DNA from: Bog-473 sp963770645
Lineage (GTDB): Bacteria; Actinomycetota; Acidimicrobiia; Acidimicrobiales; RAAP-2
Assembly (NCBI GenBank): GCA_963770645.1
Contig: CAVYQL010000003.1
Span: forward strand, 620,001-684,000
Direction: 5' to 3'
DNA length: 64,000 nt
Position numbers and translations under genes: made by a program. Positions 17,901 to 26,127 of this stretch are shown piece after piece (position 1 is the stretch's first letter; each line of letters begins with the position of its first letter). A model generated the notes under the pieces. It saw only the letters and a list, made by a program, of their open reading frames with translations. It was not told where the DNA came from and made no database searches.

Positions 17901-19188
17901 GGGGTCCAATAGCGACGTCGCCACGGTGAGCGGTAACGCCACCTACGGCACCCCGACCGGCTCCGTCGACTTCTACTGGTGCCCGGAGAACGTCAGCCCG
18001 TGCACGCCCACGACGCCTGGAGTCACTGCCGATCCCGCCAACCCGGTGTCTCTGGTGAGCGGCAGCGCGACCTCGAGCTCGTTCACACCGAACTCGTCGG
18101 GCACGTGGTGCTACGACGCGGTCTATTCCGGGGACTCCAACTACACCGGCAGCTCCGATTCGAACCCCAGTGACGAGTGTTTCAGCGTCGGCCAAGTTGC
18201 CAGCACGGCTGTGAGCACCCCGTCGAGCTCGACCGCAGCTCTGGACGGTCCCAACAGTGACACCGTGTTAATCACTGGCGACGACGGCGCGGCGAACGCG
18301 CCTGCACCCTCTGGGAGCGTCACCTTCTACACGTGCGGAGTCAACGTGGATCCGTGTACCTCTGCGTCCTGGACGCAGCTCGGCAGCCCGGTGGAGCTCG
18401 GAGCGGGGGCGGCCAACACCAACACTGCGACCTCGGCGAATACGGTCAACGACGCAGTCGGTACCTGGTGCTTTGCCGCCGTTTACTCAGGTGACGGCAA
18501 CTACTCGGGTAGTTCCGACGCGACAAGCGACGAGTGCTACACCGTGAGTCACGACAGCACCAGCACGATGAGCACGCCACTCAACTCGCAGATCGTCGAA
18601 GGACAATCCAACGTTGACCAGGCAACGGTGACCGGGAACGCCACCGTAGGATCTCCCAGCGGAACGGTCACCTTCTACCAGTGCGGACCCACTCCTACGG
18701 AAGAGGCCTGCGTGTCCGGATTCCAGATCGGGAATCCGGTGGACGTGACGAGTTCTGGTCCGGACACTTCAAGTGTAACGTCGCCTCGGTTCACTCCGCC
18801 CGACAGTTCGAGCAGCATCGGTTACTGGTGCTTCGGCGCTGTCTACAACGGTGACACCAACTACTACACGAGCTCCGACAACAGCACCGTTGACGAGTGC
18901 TTCTACCTGAACGGCCCGTTGGCCATCACATCGTCGTCACCGCTGCCTAGTGGCGTGAAGCATGTCGCCTATAGCGAGCAGCTCTCGGCGGTGGGTGGTA
19001 CGGCCCCATACACCTGGTCGAAGAAGAATGGAACACTTCCGCCAGGACTGACCCTGAGCTCAAGCGGTCTGCTTTCGGGCACGCCGACGACAAAGGGTAC
19101 GTACACCTTCACGGCGAAGGTGACGGACTCGAGCCATCCTGTGCAGAAGGCCAGGCAGGCGTTCACGTTGACTATCGCTCGTCGCTAA
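14992..19188 (+). CDS. Giant secreted Ig-like repeat protein
   Basis: 1398 residues. A signal peptide (FRVLTGCFAASLIGSGLTLF, cleavage near GPAAAANA) is followed by ~680 residues of Thr/Ser/Gly-rich beta structure. From about residue 720 there are five tandem ~115-residue Ig-like units, each with four Cys in a fixed pattern (FYxC near the start, C about ten residues on, WC[FY] in the middle, DEC[FY] at the end). A final putative-Ig (He_PIG) domain spans residues ~1305-1398 (ITSSSPLPSGVKHVAYSEQL, GGTAPYTWSKKNGTLPPGLT). Repeats two and three are almost identical in DNA. There is no LPXTG or C-terminal anchor, so it is probably released or loosely wall-bound. Likely an adhesive or structural surface protein. 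Confidence 0.8.
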   Translation: MTRHGRVFRVLTGCFAASLIGSGLTLFATEGPAAAANAVTFKVSNADIYDNGYNQSYTSVLTATETGGGTPNIPTISAVAPGTLGTSFSNGFYCGAPTTQTATTASCTIEAAPGFGDDTEVIGGSGTSNTVSVADTDNSNENGSGNPYTGTETMIIYPAPVCGVAPDSGGTLSGTNDTIYSATSGANNGAIAEACFDGADTNPAGVGTGPSYDNSNAPSSPWTAASALILGLNNTSGAGSTIFTGSNAIDAAGGTALTIEAGPGFNWTGGVGSGEADVDTGTAGLSKQAWSGGAVGAAPPSTTADMAASTVDGFNTTTQFKSSGDPMNTCPPSQADIDAGMPFCYEAFEATGSGPSATDGEVGFSGQNLPSSQAPTAQLSTSTASIGQSVTVNDATDACPATIGGLGAGSANLFGSTYNCWYTRAGDSTPVTVTVDGQPATVTPNPTTTQVSAVSVTSGSEVATVAPSETGGFPTNLIGDLVTDSAGDIPAGTTVTGQGNGTTGNYADVEVTLSNGATATDATDTLTFTNNADVSEADYSVDNVTTTTSANGADGTITEVHENATNTVQTCIGAGNPVVSGTACPSGSAGTAASPWNLVGDSVSGTGVPPGTEVTAQSGTGPGATLTLSNSTLAADNGLNETLTFYQVILNPPQLNSNFTIPTGTPSGNQTVQVCEATTPTNGNDWEFGVQWLSAQGSLTNIAGDSPTQTQICATSTVDVTQASSTTTTAPASSSIVLGNSNSDSATVTGSVNAIDPTGSVSFYECGPTGSPTPCTSASWTQFDTESLSGSSNPDTVTSATFTPDSTGSWCFAGVYTGDPNYSTSADETTDECFTVTQAASSTVSAPTNASVVAGGSNSDVATVTGVPNALAPTGSVDFYWCPENVSPCTPTTPGVTADPANPVSLVSGSATSSSFTPNSSGTWCYDAVYSGDSNYTGSSDSNPSDECFSVAAASSSTVTAPTNATISLGGSNSDVATVSGNATYGTPTGSVDFYWCPENVSPCTPTTPGVTADPANPVSLVSGSATSSSFTPNSSGTWCYDAVYSGDSNYTGSSDSNPSDECFSVGQVASTAVSTPSSSTAALDGPNSDTVLITGDDGAANAPAPSGSVTFYTCGVNVDPCTSASWTQLGSPVELGAGAANTNTATSANTVNDAVGTWCFAAVYSGDGNYSGSSDATSDECYTVSHDSTSTMSTPLNSQIVEGQSNVDQATVTGNATVGSPSGTVTFYQCGPTPTEEACVSGFQIGNPVDVTSSGPDTSSVTSPRFTPPDSSSSIGYWCFGAVYNGDTNYYTSSDNSTVDECFYLNGPLAITSSSPLPSGVKHVAYSEQLSAVGGTAPYTWSKKNGTLPPGLTLSSSGLLSGTPTTKGTYTFTAKVTDSSHPVQKARQAFTLTIARR
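17611..17845 (+). repeat. Near-identical direct repeat, copy A
   Basis: A 235-base stretch coding for one Ig unit, from ACCGGCTCCGTCGACTTC to TTTCAGCGTCG. It matches copy B, 345 bases downstream, with only a few synonymous third-base differences. The other units of the same protein are much more diverged. Confidence 0.85.
17956..18190 (+). repeat. Near-identical direct repeat, copy B
   Basis: Second copy of the 235-base Ig-unit sequence, offset by exactly 115 codons from copy A. The observed differences are single synonymous changes such as GTGTACGCCTAC versus GTGCACGCCCAC and GTCTACTCC versus GTCTATTCC. This points to recent duplication or gene conversion. Confidence 0.85.
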
Positions 19189-19205
19189 TGTCGTCGTCGA
19201 GACCA

Positions 19206-19795
19206 CTGCGGACACGGAGATCGCAGTGACCGAATGCAACGCGAACCTGGCAGGGACCGATCCGAACGCGTGCAACTCCAGCCCGAGTCAGCTCGACAGG
19301 CCCGGCGGACCAAAGTTCGCCGAAACCAACGCGGCGGGAAGGCCACGCTCGACTACGAGGTCAGGGTCAGCGACACGAAAGCCGTAGGCGACGGCTTATG
19401 CGCGCCGGGGGGAAACACGTGCTTCCTTCCGGCAGCATCCGTGTCGACGCACGAGCCCGTCGCGCGCTTCATGTGCCTATTTCATGCCGACATTCCCCTC
19501 TTCTATTGAGTACCTTCGAGCTGCGCGTCGACGAAGGTGTGGACGTCGTACAGCCGCTTTCGATAACTACCTCGTCGCCGCTCCACAGCGGGATCAAGCA
19601 TGCCCGGCACAGCGTGACGCTGCGGCCTCAGGCGGGACGGCTCCCTACACATGGGTACTCTTCACGGGATCTCTCCCCCAGGCCTCACTTCAGGACCGGC
19701 GCCAAGATCGCAGGCACCCGGATTCAAGCGTCACCTTCACCTTCACCGTCAGGTAAGGGACTCATCTTCGCCACGGCAGAAAGGTGACCAAGAGA
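19206..19795 (+). pseudogene. Frameshifted remnant of a secreted He_PIG/neocarzinostatin-like protein
   Basis: Several frames hold consecutive pieces of one ancestral protein: ETTADTEIAVTECNANLAGT with DPNACNSSPSQL, then GKATLDYEVRVSDTKAVGDG with LCAPGGNTCFL, then LSITTSSPLHSGIKHA, then ASGGTAPYTWVLFTGSLPQA, then VRDSSSPRQKGDQEI. The last three pieces match, in order, the C-terminal He_PIG domain of the intact protein just upstream. At least three frame changes separate them, so this is a decayed gene. The remaining bases to the anti-sigma gene hold nothing else. Confidence 0.65.
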
Positions 19796-19822
19796 TTCCA
19801 GCCCGAGCCTGCGCGGCCAGCT

Positions 19823-20596
19823 CTACACCTGACCCACGGCCACTGCGGCACCACTGGGCACCACCGATCCACCCGTTGGCTCAACGGTGATACGAAGCTG
19901 TGAGGGCACCGACGAGCCTGCCAGAGTAAAGACCGATTCGGACGGGGACCCGCCCAACAATCCCAGCGAGATCGGCTGGCCGTTGACGACACCCCAGAGC
20001 TGGTAGGTCTTCGACGGCCTGAGCACGGGCAGGGTCGACGAGACGAGGTAGCCCCGCCCGTCCGCCAGGACGAACTGGGCGAGCGCTCGTGCGCTGGCGT
20101 CACCGAGGTCGACGACCTTGTGTCCGGGCGTCTCGAGCGCTGAGACTACACCGGTCGCTTGTGATGCAGGCGCCGCCTGGAGTCGCGATACCTCGTCGTT
20201 TGTCCGCATCAGTCCGAAGCCGAGGAGCGCCGCCGCGGCGGCCGCTGCGCCCAGAACGGACCCGGCCGCGGCGAAGCCGGCACGAGTCGAGATCCCTCGC
20301 TGCCACCCGAGCGGGTCAACGGGAGTCGCCGTGGCTGGGTCCCCGATGAGCCGAGGCATCGGCCGCGGCTCATCCTCGTCGTCGTTCAGGCGATTCTCGA
20401 TACTCAGCCAGAGACCCTCTGGGAGCGGTGCTATCGAGTTCCCCAGGCCTGCGGCGACGTCGCGCAATGCGTCGAATTCCGCCCGACAGCGGGGACATTG
20501 CTCGAGGTGCCCTTCGACGGCTCGGCACTCGTCACCTACAACGGCGTCCAGCGCATAGGCGCCGAGCAGCTCACCGATCTCCCCATGGGTCATCAT
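19823..20596 (-). CDS. Anti-sigma factor, RskA family, zinc-finger type
   Basis: 257 residues. The N-terminal zinc-binding anti-sigma domain ends in H-x3-C-x2-C (HLEQCPRC, residues ~30-37) after GELLGAYALDAVVGDE. One transmembrane helix near residues 108-128 (GSVLGAAAAAAALLGFGL) is followed by an extracytoplasmic RskA C-terminal domain with LRPSKTYQLWGVVNGQPISL and SEFTLAG-like and TVEPTGGS motifs. It should hold the adjacent sigma factor at the membrane until regulated proteolysis releases it. Its start overlaps the sigma stop (ATGA), so the pair is coupled. Confidence 0.9.
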   Translation of the reverse strand: MMTHGEIGELLGAYALDAVVGDECRAVEGHLEQCPRCRAEFDALRDVAAGLGNSIAPLPEGLWLSIENRLNDDEDEPRPMPRLIGDPATATPVDPLGWQRGISTRAGFAAAGSVLGAAAAAAALLGFGLMRTNDEVSRLQAAPASQATGVVSALETPGHKVVDLGDASARALAQFVLADGRGYLVSSTLPVLRPSKTYQLWGVVNGQPISLGLLGGSPSESVFTLAGSSVPSQLRITVEPTGGSVVPSGAAVAVGQV

Positions 20597-21168
20597 GCGT
20601 CGACCCCCTGGATCCCTGCTTCAACCAACTTGGCGCGCATCCGGCGCATGCCGTTGCGAATTCTGCTCTTGACCGTTCCTTCGGGCTGACTCAGCAATTG
20701 CGCGACCTCTATGTAGGTGTAACCCTCGAAATAGGCCAGCTCAATGACTCGGCGTTCCTCCTTTGGGAGTTCGCTCATGGCGCTGGATACCTGGTCGGCC
20801 AGGGAGAGATCCCACACTTCGTGCTGCAGGTCGTACGCCGCCGCTTCGGTGCTCTCGGCGTCCACACCCTCGCGGCGGCGCCGCGAGTTGAGGGACCGAA
20901 CGGAGTCGACCGCCCTCGCGTGGGACTGCGCGAGCAGAAAAGAGCGTAATGAACCTCGCGATGGATCGAAGCGGTCTGGTTGGTTCCAAAGCCGCAGAAA
21001 GATCTCCTGCGTCACGTCCTCCGCCTCGACCGCGTTGCCCAGCACCCTTCTGGCGAGGCCAAAGACGGCTCCGCCGTGGCGTCGGTAGACCTCAGCGAGG
21101 GCAACATCGTTGTAGCGCGCGATGGCCGTGACCAACTGGGCGTCGCTCGCCGCTCCGATGTCGTACAT
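20593..21168 (-). CDS. ECF RNA polymerase sigma factor, SigK-type
   Basis: 191 residues. Region 2 reads YRRHGGAVFGLARRVLGN then AEDVTQEIFLRLWNQPDRFD (core binding and -10 recognition). Region 4 reads LPKEERRVIELAYFEGYTYIE then VAQLLSQPEGTVKSRIRNGM (helix-turn-helix for -35). The linker between them is short. The partnership with an RskA-type anti-sigma marks it as a SigK-like group. The divergent ferritin-like genes 125 bases away are obvious candidate targets, but no -35/-10 pair was confirmed by eye. Confidence 0.9.
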   Translation of the reverse strand: MYDIGAASDAQLVTAIARYNDVALAEVYRRHGGAVFGLARRVLGNAVEAEDVTQEIFLRLWNQPDRFDPSRGSLRSFLLAQSHARAVDSVRSLNSRRRREGVDAESTEAAAYDLQHEVWDLSLADQVSSAMSELPKEERRVIELAYFEGYTYIEVAQLLSQPEGTVKSRIRNGMRRMRAKLVEAGIQGVDA

Positions 21169-21293
21169 GCAGGACTTCTACGGCGCCGGCACTTTGGGCG
21201 GATGTCGGGAGCGCAATGCGTGATCCCCGCCATGTGACATCTGGAAGAGGTTCCGCTCCGAACTCTTCACAATCCATCTCATCAGGAGGTCAC

Positions 21294-22154
21294 ATGACGG
21301 CAGATCCGGGAGCTCTTCGTGAGCTGCTCGAAGAATCCGAGGATGTACAGGCGGACGCGTTGCGGCACACACATGATGCACTCGACGAGTTCGTCGAACT
21401 CAGCCAGGGCTCTCTCGAGGAAGACCCGGCCTCGAACGTCGCCTTCCACCTCGAGCGCCAGCGTTCGCTCAACGCGAGCCTCGGGGGCGCGACCATCCTC
21501 GGTGCCGCCGGTGGCGCTGCTCTGGTCGGTCTGCTCGCCTCGGCCGCGTCGGCCAGTAGCTCCAGCGACGTCCAGATTCTCCAGACAGCGGCGTCAATCG
21601 AAAATTTGGCCGTGGCGACCTACAAGACGGCGCTGACACTCCCCTACATCGGTGGATCTGCCGCCAACCCGGTCGTGACCAAGTTCGCACAGGTGACAAT
21701 GGGTCAACACGCCCAGCACGCCGATGCATTCAACGCTGCAGCCAAGCACCTTGGGGGCAAGGCCCAGAACAAGCCGGATCCCGCATTTGTCCCGGTGGTC
21801 AACAAGGCGGTCGCCAGCCTGAACGGAGCCACCGCCACTCAGGGTGCGCTGGGCGTCGTTGGCCTGGCCCTCGAACTCGAGAACATTGCGGCAGAGACCT
21901 ACGTCGACGATACGACGCTGGCTAAGTCGGCCACCAACAGGGCGTTGTTCGCATCAATCATGGGGGTCGAGGCCCAACACGTCAGCGTGCTCCTGGCCGT
22001 TCAGGCGCTTGTGATGGCGGGCGCACCCCAGCTGATCTCGCTGTCACCGGGCATTGCGGCGGCTCTTCCCGCAGCGGCCGGATCCGTTGGATTCCCTTCT
22101 GCGTTCTACAAGACCGACATGGCCGCCCCGGCCAAGCAAGGAGCTGTCAAGTGA
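21294..22154 (+). CDS. Extracytoplasmic ferritin-like protein 1
   Basis: 286 residues. A polar, acidic N-terminus of ~60 residues precedes a hydrophobic segment (ASLGGATILGAAGGAALVGL) and then a four-helix ferritin-like domain. Candidate metal ligands occur in order: IENLAVATY (Glu), MGQHAQHADAF (His pair), LELENIAAETY (Glu), MGVEAQHVSVL (ExxH). The topology suggests a membrane anchor with the bundle outside. The ATG has AGGAGG seven bases upstream. It overlaps the next gene by four bases. Likely a di-iron or other metal oxidoreductase/storage protein; the substrate is unknown. Confidence 0.75.
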   Translation: MTADPGALRELLEESEDVQADALRHTHDALDEFVELSQGSLEEDPASNVAFHLERQRSLNASLGGATILGAAGGAALVGLLASAASASSSSDVQILQTAASIENLAVATYKTALTLPYIGGSAANPVVTKFAQVTMGQHAQHADAFNAAAKHLGGKAQNKPDPAFVPVVNKAVASLNGATATQGALGVVGLALELENIAAETYVDDTTLAKSATNRALFASIMGVEAQHVSVLLAVQALVMAGAPQLISLSPGIAAALPAAAGSVGFPSAFYKTDMAAPAKQGAVK

Positions 22155-22966
22155 GCAAGCGCCGCAAGGGCATCCTCAATGGCTCGGAGACCGAACTCTT
22201 GGCTATGACCAAGGACCTCGATGAGCTCCACCACGACGTCGGCGTACCGGCCATGAGCCAGAGCATCTCGGACATGATCGACTCGGTAGGAGGTGGTCCA
22301 CGGTCAACGAGCCGTCGCACATTCCTGTTGGGTGCCGGTGCGGCTGCGGCTGGTGGAGCCGCCATGCTCGTCGTGGGTGGAAAGCCCGCGATGGCCGGCG
22401 CGGCAACGCGCTCGGTGTCGTCGGGCGACGCCGTACGAGCTGCGGCCTTCCCACCGGCCGGTCTGACCGGTGACCTTGGGGTCGCCGCTGTGGCGGCGAG
22501 CCTCGAGAACCTGGCCGTCTTCGCCTACTCGGCGGGCCTCGGTGCAGCCACGGCGGGCAAGCTCGGCGCAGTGCCCCCCGCGGTCGCCGCGTTTGCCACA
22601 ACGGTCAAGGGTCAACATCAGCAGCACGCGGACGCGTGGAACGGCGTGCTGAAGTCGCACGGGAGAGCGGCGGTCACGGTGACCAATCCCAAGCTCACGC
22701 CCACCGTCCAGGCCGACTTCGCCAAGGTGACGGACATCACTGGCCTGGCACAACTAGCTCTGACCCTCGAGACGATTGCAGCGCAGACCTACCAGGCGGA
22801 GACATCGATGTTGAAGTCCAAGGCAGCGATTGGGCTTTCTTCGTCGATTCAGCCGGTGGAGATGCAGCACATCGCCATCTTGTACTACGTGCTTGGGATG
22901 TACCCCGGGGCGCAAACCCCCTCTGGTACCCCTCTTGCCTTCAACCCGACGTCCCAAGCTATCTAG
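22151..22966 (+). CDS. Extracytoplasmic ferritin-like protein 2 with Tat signal
   Basis: 271 residues, paralogous to the upstream gene. After ~55 polar residues comes a twin-arginine signal (TSRRTFLLGAGAAAAGGAAM), implying export in a folded, metal-loaded state. The bundle keeps the same ligand order: LENLAVFAY, KGQHQQHADAW, LETIAAQTY, PVEMQHIAIL. GTG start within the previous stop (GTGA). The paired genes probably form a heteromeric complex. A TatA-like gene lies 3 kb downstream. Confidence 0.78.
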   Translation: MSKRRKGILNGSETELLAMTKDLDELHHDVGVPAMSQSISDMIDSVGGGPRSTSRRTFLLGAGAAAAGGAAMLVVGGKPAMAGAATRSVSSGDAVRAAAFPPAGLTGDLGVAAVAASLENLAVFAYSAGLGAATAGKLGAVPPAVAAFATTVKGQHQQHADAWNGVLKSHGRAAVTVTNPKLTPTVQADFAKVTDITGLAQLALTLETIAAQTYQAETSMLKSKAAIGLSSSIQPVEMQHIAILYYVLGMYPGAQTPSGTPLAFNPTSQAI

Positions 22967-22971
22967 TGCAG

Positions 22972-23337
22972 ATGCACAAGCGAATGAAGACCGCGGCAGT
23001 CGTCCTGGTGCTGGCGGGCGCCCTGCTGCTCGCCGCATGCGGTGGAGGCGGCGGGCATCCATCCACCTCGAGCAACCCATCTGTGTCGAGGGACCACATC
23101 ACCATCTCGAACTTCATGTACTCGCCGATGTCCGACACCGTGGCTCCGGGTACCACCGTTTCGGTGACCAATTCCGACGCGGTCACCCACACACTGAGCG
23201 CAACTGGTGGTCAGTTCAATACGGGCGACATCTCGCCGAACCAGACCAAGACGTTCACGGCGCCCACAAAACCCGGCACCTACCACTACATATGTGACAT
23301 CCACCAGTTCATGATGGGCACGATCGTCGTCAAGTAG
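22972..23337 (+). CDS. Cupredoxin-domain lipoprotein
   Basis: ~121 residues. A lipoprotein signal ends in LLLAAC (lipobox), then a Gly-rich spacer. The cupredoxin core reads ISNFMYSPMSDTVAPGTTVS, SDAVTHTLSATGG (first copper His) and YHYICDIHQFMMGTIVV (Cys, His and Met of a type 1 copper site). All four ligands are present, so it should bind copper and carry single electrons. It sits five bases after the second ferritin-like gene, in the same operon, and is a plausible electron partner for it. An in-frame ATG at 22984 is also possible. Confidence 0.85.
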   Translation: MHKRMKTAAVVLVLAGALLLAACGGGGGHPSTSSNPSVSRDHITISNFMYSPMSDTVAPGTTVSVTNSDAVTHTLSATGGQFNTGDISPNQTKTFTAPTKPGTYHYICDIHQFMMGTIVVK

Positions 23338-24659
23338 ATGTTCCCGTCCGACCGGTTGACAACGGGGCTGGCCCGGATCCTGATCCGGGTCTTCTTCCGC
23401 AGGATCGAGCTCGACGGGGGTGATCTTCTCCCGCGGGCTGGTCCCGTCGTCCTGGTCGCCAACCACACCAACGGGCTGGTCGACGGACTCCTCCTGATGG
23501 CGACCCTGGATCGCTACCCGCGCTTTCTCGGGAGGTCAACCCTCTTCCGGATCCCTCCCCTCTGGCCGTTCCTCAAGCTCGCGGGCGTCATTCCCGTGTA
23601 CCGGGTCATCGATGCTGTCGCGGGAGACGGCAATGTGTCAGCCTTCGCGACCAGCCGTCACGTCCTGGCCAGTGGCGGGATGATCGCAGTCTTCCCCGAA
23701 GGGATGAGCCACGACGAGCTGTCGCTGCAGCCCCTGAAGACCGGTGCGGCGCGGATCGCTCTCGAGGGCGCCTTCGACGACGGGATCGATGGTATTGCTG
23801 TCGTCGCAGTGGGACTCGCCTATGACGCCAAGGCTCGCTTTTGGTCGCGCGCTGTCGTACGCGTGGCCGCACCGATCTGCGTCGCCGCACTGGCCGATTC
23901 CTACCGGACAAACACGCACGCCGCGGTGCGTGCGCTCACGCAGGAACTGGGCCCGCACCTCTCGTCGGTCAGCCCTTCCTTCTCATCGTGGAGCGAAGCC
24001 GAATGGTGCTCGCGCGTTGCCGAAGTTGCGGTCCGGGCGCCGAGGACGTCTCTGCGAGCGGAGACGGGGTTGGGCGATCAGGTGGAGGCTGCCTCCCGCC
24101 TTGCCGCCGCTCAGCGGGAACACGACGTTGCTACGCTCGCCGAATTGCGCACCGCCTTCGTCACCTCCGAGCGCGATCTCGACATGCTCGGGTTGAACGA
24201 CGCGCAGGCTGCGGCGGGATATCACCCGGGGCGGCTCAGGTTCGCCGTCTTGTGTGCCGCCGTGAAAATCCTCATCGCGCTGCCGGCGGCAGCAATCGGG
24301 GTCGCGGTCCACGTCCTTCCCTTCCAGATAGTGAAGCAGCTGGCGAAGAGACCGACCAACGAGGGGATCAAGGCGACGGTAAAGCTGCTTGGCTGCTTCG
24401 CGTCCTTCCTCTCCTCTATATCGCTCTCGGGATCCTCGTCGGCGAAGCGTTTGGCGCCTGGGCCGCGTTCTTCGCCGTCACGGCCGCACCCATTTGCGGT
24501 TATGCCACCGTTCGGGTGATCGAGCGCGTGCGCAGGGTCGGTGGTCTCGTCGAGGGGTACCACACCGTGCGGCGGCAGCGCCGGGACATGATCGACTCGG
24601 TGATGGAACACCGGGCTGCAGTGACCGCAGCCGCGAGATCCTTGCTCGTAGTGTCGTGA
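23338..24659 (+). CDS. Glycerolipid acyltransferase, PlsC/GPAT-like (frameshift near 24400)
   Basis: Transfers an acyl chain to glycerol-3-phosphate or lyso-phosphatidate. The active-site motif is LVANHTNGLVDGLLLM, with H and D separated by five residues as in the Gpt2-like branch. Block III is IAVFPEGMSHDELSLQPLKT and then TGAARIALEGAF. The last ~85 residues lie in another frame: near 24390-24410 one base seems missing, after which VLPLLYIALGILVGEAFGAW forms a membrane helix and the protein stops at 24659. It starts directly after the cupredoxin stop, so it belongs to the same transcript. Without the correction the tail is unrelated and ends at 24519. Confidence 0.78.
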
Positions 24660-25441
24660 AGCGATCCGCGTTCCGGTACGGAGCAGACCGCTCACAAGTA
24701 ACCGAGCTCTGGTACCCCGACGAAGTAGATGGCTCCCTGCCAGTCGTCCTGCTGATCCACGGAGGGTTCTGGCGCCAGCTCTACACGAAGCGGCTGATGC
24801 ATCCGCTCGCCGAGGCGATAGTGGCGTGCGGCTGGATCGCATACAACATCGAATATCGGAGAGTCGGCACCTTTGGGCACGGCGGGTGGCCGGCCACGTT
24901 TCAGGACGTCTCCAAAGCGCTCGACGCACTGGTCGACGTCGCCGGGGCAGATCTGCATCGGGTGGCGACGTTGGGCCATTCCGCCGGAGGGCACTTGGCC
25001 CTGTGGGCGGCGTCGGCGAGACGGACGACGGGCGCATCCCCGCCACCGCGCCCGGTTCGTGTGTGTGCAGCCGTCTCGCTGGCCGGGGTCGTCGACCTCG
25101 TGGCGGCCGAACGGCAGATGGTCGGGGGGACGTCAGTTCGGGCGCTCATGGGGGGCGATCCGGACGATGTTCCCGAACGGTATGCGCTCGGATCTCCGGC
25201 CGCCCTACTCCCGCTAGGCGTCCCTCAGTTTCTGATTCACGGCGAAGCGGATAGATCAGTGCCCGCCTCACTGAGCGCCGACTACGTCGAGAGGGCGAGG
25301 GCGATGGGCGACCGGGAGGCGCGCTATCTGCCGCTCTCCGGGACCGGCCATATGGAGCTGATCGATCCGAACAAGCAGGCTTTTGGATACGCCGTCCGCT
25401 GCCTGAAGGATGTGTTCGAACGGACCCCATCCGCGGAATGA
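24656..25441 (+). CDS. Alpha/beta hydrolase, kynurenine-formamidase-like
   Basis: ~261 residues. The oxyanion motif LLIHGGFWRQLY (HGGxW), nucleophile elbow TLGHSAGGHLALW, acid region FLIHGEADRSVP and catalytic His in LSGTGHMELIDP are all present and in order. This arrangement matches the arylformamidase/esterase-lipase branch. The physiological substrate is unknown; kynurenine formamidase is one option, but no tryptophan-degradation genes lie nearby. The GTG start overlaps the acyltransferase stop by four bases (GTGA), which independently supports joining the frameshifted acyltransferase to 24659. Confidence 0.8.
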   Translation: MKRSAFRYGADRSQVTELWYPDEVDGSLPVVLLIHGGFWRQLYTKRLMHPLAEAIVACGWIAYNIEYRRVGTFGHGGWPATFQDVSKALDALVDVAGADLHRVATLGHSAGGHLALWAASARRTTGASPPPRPVRVCAAVSLAGVVDLVAAERQMVGGTSVRALMGGDPDDVPERYALGSPAALLPLGVPQFLIHGEADRSVPASLSADYVERARAMGDREARYLPLSGTGHMELIDPNKQAFGYAVRCLKDVFERTPSAE

Positions 25442-25458
25442 CTCCGGGGTGCAGCGCG

Positions 25459-25992
25459 CTAAGCGCCCGCTGACGACCAGTCGACTGGCACCTCACTCGA
25501 AGACGAGAGAGACGTCGATCCAGCGCCACACATGACTGCGCCCACTGACAGGATTGCCGCTGCCGTCAGTTCGATGGCGAACGCCTGGCTCGCGAACGGT
25601 GCCTGCCAGGAGTCCTTGAATCCGAAGAGGCCGTACTCGACCGAGATGAGGAATCCGGCCACCGTCGACAGCGCGAACCCCAGGCCTAGCAAGGCAGCCC
25701 AGACGCGGCGTATGGCAAGAATAAGCGTGCCCAGGATGAGTCCGGCGCTGGACTGCAGCAAGAAGAGCGGTCCGATGGTCGCGATGTGCCGGTACCCCTC
25801 AGAGTCCCAGAGGTGGAAATGAATGTAGCCCGACCACACGAGAAGGAGCCCACCGACTACGAGGGCTACGGTCGCGACCAGCCCGGCTACACGGCCTGTC
25901 TGCTTCGGTCCCTTCAGGAGTCGCCTCCATCGCACATCTGTTGTTCGTTGCGACCCGTTTCCACAGATGCCTATACGGTGAATCCGGATCAC
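25459..25992 (-). CDS. Small membrane protein, four helices
   Basis: Up to 177 residues. Four hydrophobic stretches: VATVALVVGGLLLVWSGYIH, IATIGPLFLLQSSAGLILG, VWAALLGLGFALSTVAGFL, and AFAIELTAAAILSVGAVM. The first loop carries YIHFHLWDSEGYRHI, a His/aromatic cluster seen in small DoxX-like or quinone-linked proteins, though I cannot assign a family. The GTG at 25992 gives a long polar leader; a second GTG at about 25935 starts closer to the first helix and may be the real one. Convergent with the esterase gene. Confidence 0.6.
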   Translation of the reverse strand: MIRIHRIGICGNGSQRTTDVRWRRLLKGPKQTGRVAGLVATVALVVGGLLLVWSGYIHFHLWDSEGYRHIATIGPLFLLQSSAGLILGTLILAIRRVWAALLGLGFALSTVAGFLISVEYGLFGFKDSWQAPFASQAFAIELTAAAILSVGAVMCGAGSTSLSSSSEVPVDWSSAGA

Positions 25993-26127
25993 GTATCCCT
26001 ACGCATCATGCGAGCGTCTGACATCCTCTCGTGCATCCGCTGCGAATAGGAGGTACCCCGAGATTCGCGGGTCGGTGATCGTCGAGTCGGGTCGGCGGAA
26101 GCACCAGGGTATTCGAAGGAGAACTAG

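Noticed and set aside
22972..23337. Longer in-frame version of the cupredoxin gene starting near 22636
   Set aside because: The extra codons lie antisense-free but inside the second ferritin-like gene in another frame; the lipoprotein signal clearly starts at 22972.
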